A DNA stretch of 64,000 nucleotides from Cryptomeria japonica (GCF_030272615.1 NC_081415.1:630643240-630707239), one strand, 5' to 3'. Shown: positions 13,640 through 24,680, counted from the first letter of the stretch. Program-made: numbers and translations. The notes: generated by a model not told the origin, from the letters alone.

Positions 13640-15410
13640 AAAATCACTCCTGTCCCTCAGTGAAGGACGGGAGCTCATTTTCAAATATCTCATCATCCCT
13701 GCAGAGTCCAGACAAATTTCAAGTTGGAAGTGATGGAGAACGGCGATATCTTTCCATTGAATATAAATTGAAGATTTTTATGAACACAGAAATGCCTCCA
13801 GGAGGAAAATCGCTCCTATCCCTCAGTGAAGGACCAGAGCTACAATTCAAATTTCGCCTTGTCCTTGCAAGATTTCGATGACTTAACAATTTAAAAGGGT
13901 CCAAAGGAAGATGCTTTGCCAAATGAATATAATTTGAGATGCAAAAACGAAGGAGAATGACCTATATTGACCAAATCGCTCCTGTCCCTCTCCAAGGGAC
14001 CAGGGCGAGGTACCTTGTAGCTCCTGTCCCTCTCCCAGGGACCAGAGCGATTTCCTTCATTATGCAAAATCCAGACAAAGGTCAAGGCAAGTTTACGTTC
14101 AAAAACAAGGAAAAACATGAGATAAATGCATTGAATATAAATTGAAGATTTTTGGGACGTCCATAACAGTGCTAAATGCCTAGTTCGCTCCTGTCCCTCA
14201 GGAAGGGACCAGAGCGATTTTTGATATAAATGATTTTCTTGCAAAGTTACAGATGATGTCAAGGCATGGACGAATGGAGTGAAGAAGGACGAGTCCGTTG
14301 AATATAAACTTGGAACCTGGCAAGGTGAGATAAAGGCTACAAAAGGAAGATCGCTCCTGTCCCTCTCCAAGGGACCAGGGCGATACAGTGGTGATGTTAC
14401 TTCCAATACAAGTTCAAGGTCGATACAAGTCAAGACAAGGTGGCGAGGGACACTTCAAGACGTCTTTAGCAAGCACAAACATTAAAAGGTCGTCACAATG
14501 ATGAAATTCGCATTCTAAGACCTAGATCGCTCCTGTCCCTCAGGAAGGGACCAGGGCGATGTTGGATATATTGGCCATTTTATGCAAGATTTACGTAAGG
14601 ACAAGATGTTGCAATGTTTTAGAAGGTCCATGGTATGATAAAAGATGATATACAAGGGTTTTGAACGTAAAATGATCATCATTTTGAGCATGGAGACTAT
14701 ATCGCTCCTGTCCCTCTCCAAGGGACCAGGGCGATTTGCTTTGGATTCCTCGTTTTGCTTCAAGTTCAAGCTAAGTCAAGACGTCATAAGATAGCATATG
14801 ATCCAAGGCATCGTTTGAAGATAATTCGCAAGAGTGTTGAACGTCCAAACATCGCCAAACAATGCTAAAGACTCACATCGCTCCTGTCCTTTGGACAAGG
14901 ACCAAGGCGATATTATCAAAACACTTACGTTCCTTCAAGATCAAAGCAAAGCGAAGTTAGGTAAGGTGAAGGACGGCGTCTAGAAGACATTGCAAAGGAG
15001 ATCAAAGTGTAAAGTTGCCAAGGTCAAGGAAAAGAACATGGATCGCTCCTGTCCCTCTCCAAGGGACAAGGGCGATGATCCCTTTAATACGCTCAAAACT
15101 TCATGCGAGCAAATGGAATAAGCGCAAAAGACACGAACAAAGGATGCTATTCGCCAACAATAGAAGATCGAAGTTAAAAGATGCAAGATGGACATGGAAA
15201 CAAGAAGATCGCTCCTGTCCTTTGGACAAGGACCAGGGCGATGTACACTCAAAAGGCCCTTAAACACACATGCAAGATGATCAAATGCGAAGAACCTATC
15301 AAGATGATCGATTTTAACGTGGAGATGAAGAAGTTGATCGTGAAAGAATGCAAAACCAAGACAAAATAATGGATCGCTCCTGTCCCTCTCCAAGGGACCA
15401 GAGCGATGAG
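13640..15410 (+). repeat. Array of about 12 spaced 35-nt hairpins in the LTR-B leader
   Basis: The imperfect palindrome has 5' arm ATCGCTCCTGTCCCT, loop of about 5 nt (often CTCCA, or shorter TTTGG forms), and 3' arm AGGGACCAGGGCGAT. The arms pair over 15 positions with two mismatches and one wobble. Copies start near 13641, 13806, 13975, 14018, 14183, 14349, 14525, 14700, 14877, 15041, 15208 and 15371. Apart from the close pair at 13975/14018, the steps are 163-177 bp. The sequence between is far less conserved, although 'gaatataaattgaagattttt' type phrases recur at 13758, 14134 and 14300. This suggests an old 165-175-bp tandem repeat in which mainly the hairpin survived. The orientation reads the same on both strands. 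Confidence 0.85.
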
Positions 15411-15732
15411 GTACGTCCCTTTGTCTTCCAATTTTGGCGCCAAGTAAACAAATTTAAATTTCCTTAAATGCTAAATCGATTAAAAAATTGAAAATCCATT
15501 TTTATTTAGCATTTAATATGGCGTTATCTTTTATTAATTATTTTTTGCCTTTATTTAAAAATCGAAATTCACATTTAAAAAACGCAAGGCATTAATAATT
15601 AATTAATTAATTAATAAAAATCGATTTGGAGCGCTCAATTAAGCAAGTCGGCCTTGTTATTTTATTGAAAAGCATTTAAAAAAAATGTTTTTTATATCTA
15701 AGTCGGCCTAAGGGGTGAAAGGATGAGCGCGC

Positions 15733-15739
15733 TATATAT
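15733..15739 (+). promoter_or_regulatory. TATA-like element upstream of the LTR-B gene
   Basis: TATATATG in a GC-richer context (GAGCGCGCTATATATGAAGG) sits after the hairpin array and about 620 bp before the ATG at 16359. It could serve a promoter for the embedded gene that is separate from the main LTR promoter at 19765. The region 15740-16340 would then be 5' untranslated; a possible splice acceptor (TTGTGTAG) lies just before the ATG. This is inferred from sequence only. Confidence 0.4.
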
Positions 15740-16358
15740 GAAGGGTGAGAGATTTCATTTTTACATAATCATTTTTACCTTTCTTCATGCGAATTAAGGA
15801 GAAGTGAAGATAGTGCGAATATTATCGAAGGTGGCGTAGACACTCCAAGGGTGGTGCGAAGTGTGATTGTGGTGTGGTGCGAATTCAAACCAAAGGTGGC
15901 GCTTTATGCATCAAGGGTGGTGCGAACTTGAAGACCTTCGTTTGGGCGAATTTACCAAGGGTTGAAGACTCTTGTCAAAGGCGAACTTGGAGATCCATTT
16001 AAGATCACGTCTAAGGCAATACTTGAAGATCACGTTCACTCCAAAGGTGGCAAAGTCAATTTTGAGGAGATCATATTGAAGATTATTTTATACCTCAATT
16101 TTGCCTAGGCGAATTTTGTTTTTGCATTCTAGAGTTAGCTCTCTATTGAGGTATGGCGATTTATTATTATTGCTTTATTCATTCATCGTCATATTTCAAA
16201 TTTTGAAGTTTTGAATTTTGAATCTCTTAGCTCAATCGTTGTTTTTTTTAGGAAATGATAACTCTAGGGACTTATCATGATGTTTCCTAAAAATTTATCT
16301 CTCTTATTCACGTTATTTATTGCAAAATCTATTTCTTATAATGAAATGTTGTGTAGGT

Positions 16359-19300
16359 ATGGCGACCCCGAAGGCGGGAGCATCCACCAGCCGCTCAGCT
16401 CTCATGAAAGAAGATCAGAAGACCGAAGAAGTGGAGACCAAGATCGTGTCAAAGTGGAGCAACATTGGAGATACAAACCTGGGAAACTTTAGCACGAAGA
16501 AGTTTCGAGAGGTCCCTTACATTGGCAAGCCATCACCTGTCGCCCGGAGAATAATAGAGAGTGGCATCATCAAGGGGGCCGGTTTTCCTCCAGCTATTCA
16601 GTGCCACGAGTTGATGATCAAGTGTGCCCGTCACTACAATCCACAGTCCAGGACAATTGTGTCCAATGAGGGAAACACTTTGGCGTACCTTTCAGAGGAA
16701 GCCATAAGTGAAGCCTTCCATCTTCCAGAGCACAGGGACATGATATACAAGAGCATTGAAGGAGCCAGATCAGTGTACGAGGATGATCCAGATGCTTGCC
16801 TAAGCATAATCAACAAGAACTGGCTACTCAAGAGTCGTCCCCGTCTGAGCAAGGTACCGAACACACCGCATCGGATTGATTTCCAGGAGGAGTACAGAGA
16901 TTTGATTACCATGCTCAACAGAGTCACAGGAGCACCTCATGCCTTCTATTTTGAAAAGTGGATGTTTTACTTCATCCAGGTGATTGTTCAAGGAAAGGGT
17001 ACAATACATTGGGCTAGAATAATTAGCCATTGCTTAGACGTACAGTTGAGGAGACTCAGGGCTACTAAGTCCTTCCACATGAGTTCATACGTCATCTATG
17101 CCTTAATCAGGAGCGTTGAGTACGCAGGACTACCTCACAGAGGAGTGATTGGAAGAGGACCCGGTGAGGTCAGAGCTTGTGAATCCTATACCTACTTGCA
17201 TCATCCGCCAGGGAAGAACTACAAGTTAGTCAATGATACTTTCACGATGAACATCACAAGGACGTTGCAAGGAGGGATTCACAACAGATTATCTCAAGAT
17301 GCCCAGGAGTTCATCAAGAGGTACGGTGCTTGGTTCATTCAGTTTCCCAAGTTCACTTACATTAGAGTGCATGGATGTCCTTTACCTCCATACATGTTGC
17401 CGAGGTACCCGACAGACAGAATTGTGTTACTTGAAGTAACAAGGCAGTTGGCAGCATATGTGAAGGCATTCAGACACAGACATCAGAATGGAGTCCAGGT
17501 ACCTATTATTTTGGGTAATTCAGTTGAGGTATGTCCTAATGTCTTAGCCATGGATGACGCAGAGAAGGAGTTAGCCTTGCATTCTTTTTCATCTTTTGCT
17601 TGGAGAGAGAGTTTTGATCCATATGGACATTTAGAGGAGACGGTCGGTAGAAGATTTAGACATGAGCACCAAATTGAAGATTTTATGATGAACCTCCTAG
17701 ATGACCTTGAAGTGAAACGTAAGATACATTCTAGATTGCCTTTGGATTTCATCAGGAAATGCAGGATTTACAGAGTGGCCGACCAAGCTCAGGACAATGG
17801 CAGGCACATCCAATCTTCATATGATAGAGAAAGCAAAACAATAAGTTTGAATTGGAATGAGCCCGAGGCCGTGGATTTAGATGATTTGATGGCACCAGTC
17901 TTGTCTTGTACTCGCAGATGGGTAGACGTTCAGCATCAGAAGTTGAGAGAACAAGGCGTAGCTATGTCTTTTACTTTGGAAGAAAAACCAGCCGAAGGTG
18001 GAGCAAGCGTGAGTGAAGGCAATCCTAATCCTAGGAATTCAGGTGAAGGTAACCTTCGATGTGCTAGTGAGGGCAATCTCCATTCGAGAGGTTCGAAGAG
18101 AAAAGAAAGATCAGAGAAGAAAGAGTCTTCCAAGAAAAAGCAAGGTGCCAACAAAGATCAAACACCAGGTACTTCTTCCAGACCGGAAAATAGAACAATT
18201 CGAGTGGAAGAGTCCATGGAGTCGATGGTACAGAATGACAGACAGGAGGAAGGACAGGCACAACATGTTTCATCAGATGGATCTCTCCAAGACTATGATT
18301 TAGATAATGATAATGAAGTAACATCTCCTCCCAGACAAGAAGAAATAGTACATAAAGAAATTCAAGTTCAAGAGACGAGATCGAATATCCCAGATTGGTT
18401 GAAGGAAAGATTGACCAAGGTGATCGTAATTGAGGACGAGGACAATGCAATTGACTTAGAGAGCCTTGTTGGACGTTCACATATGACAACAGAGAAGAAG
18501 AAGGCTACAAAGATGTCCAAGATGATTCGAGATGAGACTGGGTCTAGAAAACTGCAGATAGCTACACCGGCAGCAGATAAATATGAGGGTGAGATCCTAG
18601 CAGAGGATTATAATATACAGACTTTTGAGTTAGGACCATCCACAGCAGAGCAGACTTTAGATGATGCCACCGACACATTTGAGGCATTGAAGGACAAGTT
18701 TAGAGAAGAAGTAGAAAAGAATAGAAAGCTTGAGAGAGAGGTCGGTGCATGGAGGACATATTTCAGTCACATCAATGAACCTTTGGGACGTCAGGATCCA
18801 GTTAGATCACCAGTGCAGGCATTGCCCCTTCAATCGATCAATGAAGCAGAAAGATTCAGGAACCTGGTCCAGCGTACATGTAGTTGGATGGATAGATCTC
18901 ATACAGTGGCCATAGAGTTTGTTACAAGGATGTCGAAGATCATTCATTAGGCTATCCAAGTTCTTGAGATTATCCATAGATTGATGGCAACAGTATCTGC
19001 ATTTGCCCATACCAAGGACGTTGTCATCCCTGTCTTGAAAGTAATAAGACACACATCCAGAAGAATTTTAGCGCAGGAGAGGATCTTAGAAGGTGATTCT
19101 CACAGTTTGTTTCAGTGGTCAACCTTACTCCATATAAAGGGTGTTCTCTTCGAAGACATCAGTGTTAGATGTGGTCAAGTTGAGGAGGTGATCAATCCGA
19201 TCCAGGACAGAGTATTTGAGGTACTTCGTACCATTCTTGGCAGAAGGATCGAGGTCGAGACAGATGTGGATATCCAGGAATTTGAGGATAGAATCAAGAT

Positions 19301-19580
19301 CATCTTTCGCAAGGACGCAGACGTTACAGATGAGCAGTATGATCAGATGTATGCCACCATGCTCCTGATTGATAGAACTAAGGAACTTGAACCTACTTGG
19401 GACGTAGCTCTTCTAGATGCATTCGATCAGGTCATCCACTTAGAAGAGAGTATCAAGAATCTTCCCGAGATTCCAATCACAAAAATCGAAGGAATCGTGA
19501 CAAAATTCATTGCATATGCTAAGAAAGAGAATTGGAAAGGGAATAAGATTCTAGATGAAAGGTTGTTACAGATGACATGA
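16359..19580 (+). CDS. LTR-encoded protein of unknown function, LTR-B copy (one in-frame TAG)
   Basis: An 863-codon frame ends at TAG 18948-18950. The same frame continues to 19580, giving about 1,073 codons if the stop is discounted. The ATG at 16359 (MATPKAGAST) is chosen over 16341 because a splice-acceptor-like TTGTGTAG just precedes it. Visible layout: N-terminal conserved block with AYLSEEAISEAF (about residue 109); central conserved block with LPRYPTDRIVLLEV and PLDFIRKC, to about residue 520; a basic, lysine/serine-rich stretch SKRKERSEKKESSKKK (about residue 585, a possible nuclear signal); an acidic segment; then a charged helical region that may form a coiled coil (about residue 775) and a helical C-terminus. 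No signal peptide, membrane segment, zinc knuckle, RT or integrase motif is seen. The N-terminal and central blocks resemble plant transposon-associated (PMD-like) proteins; function unknown. The homologue in LTR-A is conserved across its whole length, which argues for a real protein. Confidence 0.75.
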
Positions 19581-19682
19581 CATCTTATTTCTCATTGGTT
19601 GATACCTCCTAGATTTTTGTGCCAAATTTAATATTTGGCTATGTATTTAATATTGTTCAGTAAAAAGGAGGTCATTTGTAAC

Positions 19683-19772
19683 AAACCCTAATTAGGGTTT
19701 AGGTGTCATGATCTTGTCCGTTGATTTACTTTCAATCTGGACCTTTCATTGTAACTGGGGATGCTATTTATA
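19683..19772 (+). promoter_or_regulatory. LTR-B core promoter: inverted telo-box plus TATA
   Basis: The perfect palindrome AAACCCTAATTAGGGTTT (19683-19700) consists of two telo-boxes facing each other. It is followed 65 bp later by TATTTATA (19765-19772). From here to the LTR end is 856 bp. In plants telo-boxes are bound by telomere-repeat-binding (TRB) proteins; that they act so here is inference from position and conservation among four LTRs. Confidence 0.6.
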
Positions 19773-20628
19773 CCCCCATTTTTCATTTCATTTAAAAATA
19801 GTTAAGAGTCGAATAGTCAGATAAGAGTGAAATAGAGAGATTAGAGTTAGAAGCAATTCTTATTTTGTAGCAAGATTGAGTCTTGAAGAGAGAATTCAAG
19901 CAATTGCTGTATATGATGACTTGGAAATCAATAAAATATTGAAGTTATGGTGTTTCGTTGCAAATTTCTTAAGTTATCTTCATGGTTGTTGGATGTACTT
20001 GAATCACGCTCAATCAAAGTAGTTTGTTAATTTGAAAGACTAAGTGTGAGATTTGATATTTGGTAGGATTCACAATCCAAACCACTAGCTTCTTGCTGAT
20101 TGTAGGAACGCCTTGCGTGGTCGACTGGAGAACATTTTGAGTCCCTAACCTTCAAGCATTTTCGTATCTAGGATATGTACCTTTGTAGTAGTGTCCTTGG
20201 TCTTTGATGCATTGAACATCATTATTACCTTAGAAGATCGCACTAATTTCAATTGAGTTGTTATCTTATGGCAAAATTGAAGTTGGTTGAGTCTTGCCAA
20301 ATCTCATTCATGCTAAGTCGTTCATAGGGTTAGGCTAGATTAGACCTCTTAAACCCTATCTTTTTTTTTTTTTTTTTTGAAAGTCCCTTTAGTTTAGTAA
20401 AATCTTCGAGCTTTGAATACGTAAGACCCCTTGGAGGAAACAGCAAATCACATCATACCACTAAAAAGCTTGTCCACACGTGGAGACCCCACTAAAAGAA
20501 CCTTGGAGTCCATCTAACTGATCCTTTTTGCAGATCTTCAGCAGTTAGAGACTATTTTCTCAAGAGAGGATAAGATACCTATTGGTATTTTATTCTGTGT
20601 ATGATTGTGTATAAAATACACGTCAACA

Positions 20629-20947
20629 CAACAGCGATAAGATAGTCTGAAAATGCACAGAAAACTCCATAAAATACCTCCAAATACAAATCGCCTAAGT
20701 TGGAATTGGCTGGGCAACTAAAATTGAAGTCTGAAAATTAATAGGCAGCCATTAATGGAGGTCAAATCTGAAGACCTCAGATCTGAAGCGAATCAGCAAG
20801 CTGGAAATGATGGCAGCCACCAAGCATGCATGAAAATCACCAAAATGTGGCACCAAACCTCTCCTCAAACAAAATCGAAATTTACCCAACTATGGCGCCA
20901 TACTAAATTTCTGAAAATATCATCAATGGCAGCTTGGATCTGCAACA
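20629..20947. repeat. 319-bp direct repeat, right copy, flanking LTR-B
   Basis: Matches 12892-13210 over its full length (two base differences seen). The LTR-B end ...GTCAACA is followed at once by CAACAGCG, so CAACA lies at both borders of the insert. At the left border, however, it is the CAACA from the other end of the 319-bp block. Confidence 0.9.
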
Positions 20948-21479
20948 ATGGAGGTCTGGAACAGCAAGCAAAAAATGGAGGAAAATATCTCCCAAGTCTC
21001 CAAACACAACATTGCCACTTTTCACCAAAATCGCCAAACTTGGAAAATCGAAAATCTGGAAATGGTCTTTAATGGCAGCAAGGGGAATAGATCAGCAAGC
21101 TGGAAAAAATAGAAGAGGAAAGAATCCTCAATTCAACACTTCACTTCAACGCCTTACTAAAATTCGCCCAACTTGGAGAAAAATCGCCTTTCATGGAGAC
21201 ACCTGGCAAATTTAATAATAAAATAATGCTAAGGCTCCTCTCTTATACTTGCTTTTACCTCTTACTTTCACCACACAAGCAATGTGGGATAAAACACTTA
21301 CTTAAATACTTGTTTGGTAGAAAAACTAAGTTGCTTCTAGAAGGTTTAAAATATTAAATGTTTATTGCAAGTTATTTAATTTTGCTTTTAAAATTTTAAA
21401 TAATCATTAATCATTATTTAAAAACAATTAAAAATGGGGCTCATTTATTAAATATTGCAATTTAAGTCCAAATTAAGCC

Positions 21480-22060
21480 TCCAGGGGAAAATCGACTTGG
21501 GTTGGGATTGAAAAATCCCTTTTAAAAAAAACATTGAAGTGTCAAAAATTTCCCCGCAAGGGAAAATCGATCCTAGCTTGGATAAAAATCCATGCTCAAT
21601 TTCATCAAAATGCACACAAAACTCCCTAGGGGAAAATCGATGGCAGTCTGGATTGAAAATCCACACTCCAAACTCACTTTACTTGCAAAAATCAGTCCCT
21701 GGTGGAAAATCGGCCTATGTCTGGATTGAAATCCAGACTCAAAACTCATTAAAATGCTCTCAGTGGAAAATCGACCTTTGTCTGGATGAAAATCCGGACA
21801 AAAATCCACACTAACTTGTCACAGAACATCCTAGTGGAAAATCGACCCAGGCATGGAATCATCCTCAACATTGTCTGCACTATAATCCGCACTCCAGTCC
21901 GCACTCCTAGTGAAAAATCGATGGCAGTCTGGAAAAATCCTAACACTTAGCCAAATTTTAGCACTTCCAAGGGAAAATTGATCCAGGTATGGATAAACAG
22001 TGGTGGAAAATCATAGCCAGTATGGATTTCAAGGGAAACCCATGTGTAGTGTGGATTTTG
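21480..22060 (-). repeat. LTR-A leader array, unit about 70 bp
   Basis: About eight degenerate units on the plus strand carry 'ggaaaatcga' followed by 'gtctggat' and 'gaaaatcc' (near 21485, 21558, 21640, 21704, 21765, 21835, 21912, 21972). Several units contain a small perfect hairpin GGATT-gaa-AATCC. The array occupies the same place in LTR-A as the 35-nt hairpin array in LTR-B, yet has a different sequence and shorter spacing. Confidence 0.7.
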
Positions 22061-22615
22061 AGTGGGGGAAAGGGGTGGGTAGTTTGGAATGTGAGGGGAA
22101 AAGAACCTCTAGCATGGAATTTGACCCTCTAACCCTTGGAATATGGATTTCCCTTAGGAATTTATCATTTTAACCACTCAAAATCACTTAGAAACTTCAA
22201 AATTGAACTGGACTTAGGCAAATTTTCCAAAAATATGAGCAAAACACTAGGAAAATATCGGGATAAAGTGTGAAATCAATTTAAATAATACCTTAGGAGC
22301 GAGAAAACAACTCCAAAAGGTCTTACCTTGGCACTTTAAAATCACTGATACGCGTGTTTAAAAACACGTTAACGCTCAAAAGGTCAAACACTTAGACAAA
22401 ACTTAGGATCATTAAAATATCAACGTTTGCAATTTGATCCTATAACTTCGAAACCCTAGACGGCACTAGGCATGATCAAAACTCTGAGACTCGGGCACGG
22501 GAAATGCAAAATTGCCCACTAAGCAGCCGAAACCCTAGCCTAACAACGCAGAAAGCAGAAAAAGAGGGAGTCCCGTTAGCAATGGGGCAGTGTGTGAAAA
22601 GGTCACAACAGTTAA

Positions 22616-23200
22616 CTAATACAATTATTAGCAAAACAACAACCGAACAAGGATAATAAGCATACTTCATTCAAAAGGAATGACCCAAAATTAAAATAAT
22701 ATATTTAGCAAGAGGGCCGACTGAGAGCTAGGAAAACTAATTAAAGGCAACAATTACAATTCATAAAGAAGCACTTAAGGTTGAATAGAAAGTCATGACT
22801 CTTGGGAAAGTGGTCTCTATTCAAATAGATGTGTCACTTCACTTAGATATGTGAATATAAAAGGGAAGACATTTCATTTGCAGGGATCATCAAATGAAAT
22901 CAGAAAAGTAAAAAGGAAAATTACGATACAAAGGCAGAAATAAATATTATTATCAACAATAAAATATTGTGAGATAATTTAAGAATAGAAATAGATTATA
23001 AATATATAGATGCACAGATATACCTTCCAGAAATTAAGTAGTTTCTCATAATAAGTAACTTAATTGCATTTCCTTTAAAGAATAATGAACAGCAAATTCA
23101 TATAGCTAATTGGGTTTGAATTTAATAGAAATGGCTTGCAAATAGGAAGGATAACTGGCCTTTTGAGTTCACGAGAGGTGAAGAACCAACCATTCCTTCA
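22616..23200. other. Spacer right of LTR-A
   Basis: AT-rich, no coding region or clear element ends. It should be the continuation of whatever sequence LTR-A entered at 8374. Confidence 0.4.
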
Positions 23201-23219
23201 TCAAGTATCTGAACCCAAG

Positions 23220-23600
23220 ATGCAGCACTTGTGGGCCGGGTGGCATATAAGTGCTCTCGAGCTTGGTGAGGAAGGCAATCTTCATGCTTCTTATCAAGCA
23301 CACCACCCCGAGATGGATGGATTGAAGATCCTGCCATGCTCGTGGGCTGGGAGGCAAATGAGTGCTCTTGGGCTTGATCGAGGATGGTGCACCTCCAAGG
23401 TGGACCGAGGAATGGAATGGACTAAGATCTTGCCATATTCATGGGTTGGGAAGCAAATGAGAGCTCTTGGGCTTGAGGGACTTTCAAGTACGTCATGCCA
23501 AGACGCAACACTAATGGGTCAAGAGGCATATGAGTGCTCCTGGCCTTGAACATCTTCCCAAGTACGCCACCCCGAGATGGGTGGACGATGATCCACCCGT
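23220..23600. repeat. Degenerate tandem repeat (four units, 75-110 bp)
   Basis: Units are recognised by a 'gggY.gg.ggca.at.agtgctc..gggcttg' pattern at about 23232, 23343, 23441 and 23515. The phrase 'caccccgagatgg' at about 23302 and 23569 also recurs. Long open frames on both strands (for example 23136-23549) are by-products of the repeat and carry no domain. Confidence 0.6.
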
Positions 23601-24029
23601 GCTCTTGCAATACAAGGACAACCATCCTTGAGATTGCAGTTCGCAATCATTTCTAACAAATTCCTAATACGGTTAGTATAGGAATATGCCTTGGAATAAT
23701 TAATAATGCTATTAATGTATTTTGAATTAAATATGAATGATGTTTATATGCATGCATAAGCTATCATGAAATCTTGATATTTTTGTTAATTCTTTAGATG
23801 ATATCATATGTTCTTACTCCTTAATGATTATTAATATTGTTGAAGGACCTAAACCAAGGTTATCTTAAATGATGTATTAATTTGAAAACATTTTTTTATT
23901 GAAGTTGTGCTTATAAATGAATTGCCTTCTTAGAACTAAGTAGAAATTGTTATTCTAGAGCAAAAATCAGGAAGATCCCAAGAAGGGGCATTAAATAATT
24001 TTCATTGTGTATTGTCATTTGAAAAATTT

Positions 24030-24680
24030 GAATTTGAATTTACGAGTATTTTCATCTTTGCAAATTATGAGTTAATAAAATATTTTGTTTATTGGGAATT
24101 ATGAACATCATTGTTTTTATATTTTATATTTTATACTTTTTAATACATATAGCCAAGCATGCACCTATACCCAAGGGAGGAAAATGTCGTACTATTGTAC
24201 TTGGGACCCAAACCTGTACCAGGATGGCGACTTAGATTTCTAGTTTACAACAGCAAGGAAATATGTCACAATTAACACACAAGCTATGGCATCAACATAC
24301 ATTTTTTGTTACATCTTTGAGTTTATGAACAAGAAAAATCATGCTTTGATAATAGTGCAAATGGATGCAAAATCTGATTTATGAGTATTTTCATTTTTGC
24401 AGATTATCAGATATTTAAATATTTTGTTTATTGGGAATTATGAGTAGCATTGTTTTTCATTTTATATTTTAATTTTTTTTACTGCCATACCTGGAACCCA
24501 TACCCATACCAGAACCGGCAACTTAGATATCAAGTATGGTTTACGACAGAAAGTAAAAATAAGTCACAGTTCACACACAAGCTAAGGGATCAACATACTT
24601 CTTTGGTTACATCATTGAGTTTATGGACGAGAAAAATCATAAATAGCGCAAAAGGATGTAAAATCTGATTTATTGTATTA
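24030..24680. repeat. Tandem duplication, units of about 290-345 bp
   Basis: 'gagtattttcat.tttgca.attat' at about 24043 and 24385 begins two units. In the same order they share 'ttgtttattgggaattatga', 'ggcaacttagat' type phrases, 'cacacaagct' and 'gcaaaatctgattta' (the last with small changes). The units are diverged. No gene is seen from 23600 to 25460. Confidence 0.75.

Larger units (their letters stand above)
13211..20628 (+). mobile_element. LTR-B: 7.4-kb solo LTR carrying a long gene
   Basis: Sense is plus by homology to the 31-43 kb LTRs. It begins at TTCACACATCGCCCC (13213) and ends TACACGTCAACA at 20628. Order: start hairpin CCCCAT-cgcaa-ATGGGG; leader with the hairpin array (13640-15410); TATA-like site (15733); gene (16359-19580); telo-box and TATA (19683-19772); tail of 856 bp. 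The tail contains the block 'CCTTGCGTGGTC' found in all related LTRs. The first 12 bases expected of the family (TGTTGTGA...) are missing. There is no ordinary 5-bp target duplication; instead a 319-bp block is duplicated on the two sides. No internal region or second LTR is seen. Confidence 0.8.
8379..22610 (-). mobile_element. LTR-A: giant solo LTR (about 6.5 kb) interrupted by LTR-B
   Basis: The plus-strand sequence starts TGTTGATGTG at 8379 and ends GGTCACAACA at 22610. It is flanked by an exact 5-bp duplication GTTAA (8374-8378 and 22611-22615). Its ends match the LTR ends of the 31-43 kb element, whose primer binding site fixes the sense strand as minus. Sense order: start with a CCCCAT-type hairpin relic; a leader with a 70-bp array (21480-22060); a protein pseudogene (12630 to about 9530); an inverted telo-box and TATA box (9288-9192); a tail of about 0.8 kb. 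Removing LTR-B (7418 bp) and one copy of a 319-bp duplication leaves about 6495 bp. No internal region or partner LTR is visible, so a solo LTR formed by recombination is the simplest reading. Confidence 0.85.

Noticed and set aside
13640-15410. CRISPR-like array (regular 35-nt repeats with unique spacers)
   Set aside because: The repeats are imperfect, the spacers are about 130 bp and related to each other, and the context is a plant LTR without any cas gene.
13891-15443. Long minus-strand frames across the hairpin array
   Set aside because: Their proteins are repeats of the hairpin translation (for example PGPLERDRSD) and are palindrome artefacts.
23136-23549. 137-codon frame as a gene
   Set aside because: It follows a degenerate tandem repeat, is open on both strands and shows no recognisable motif.
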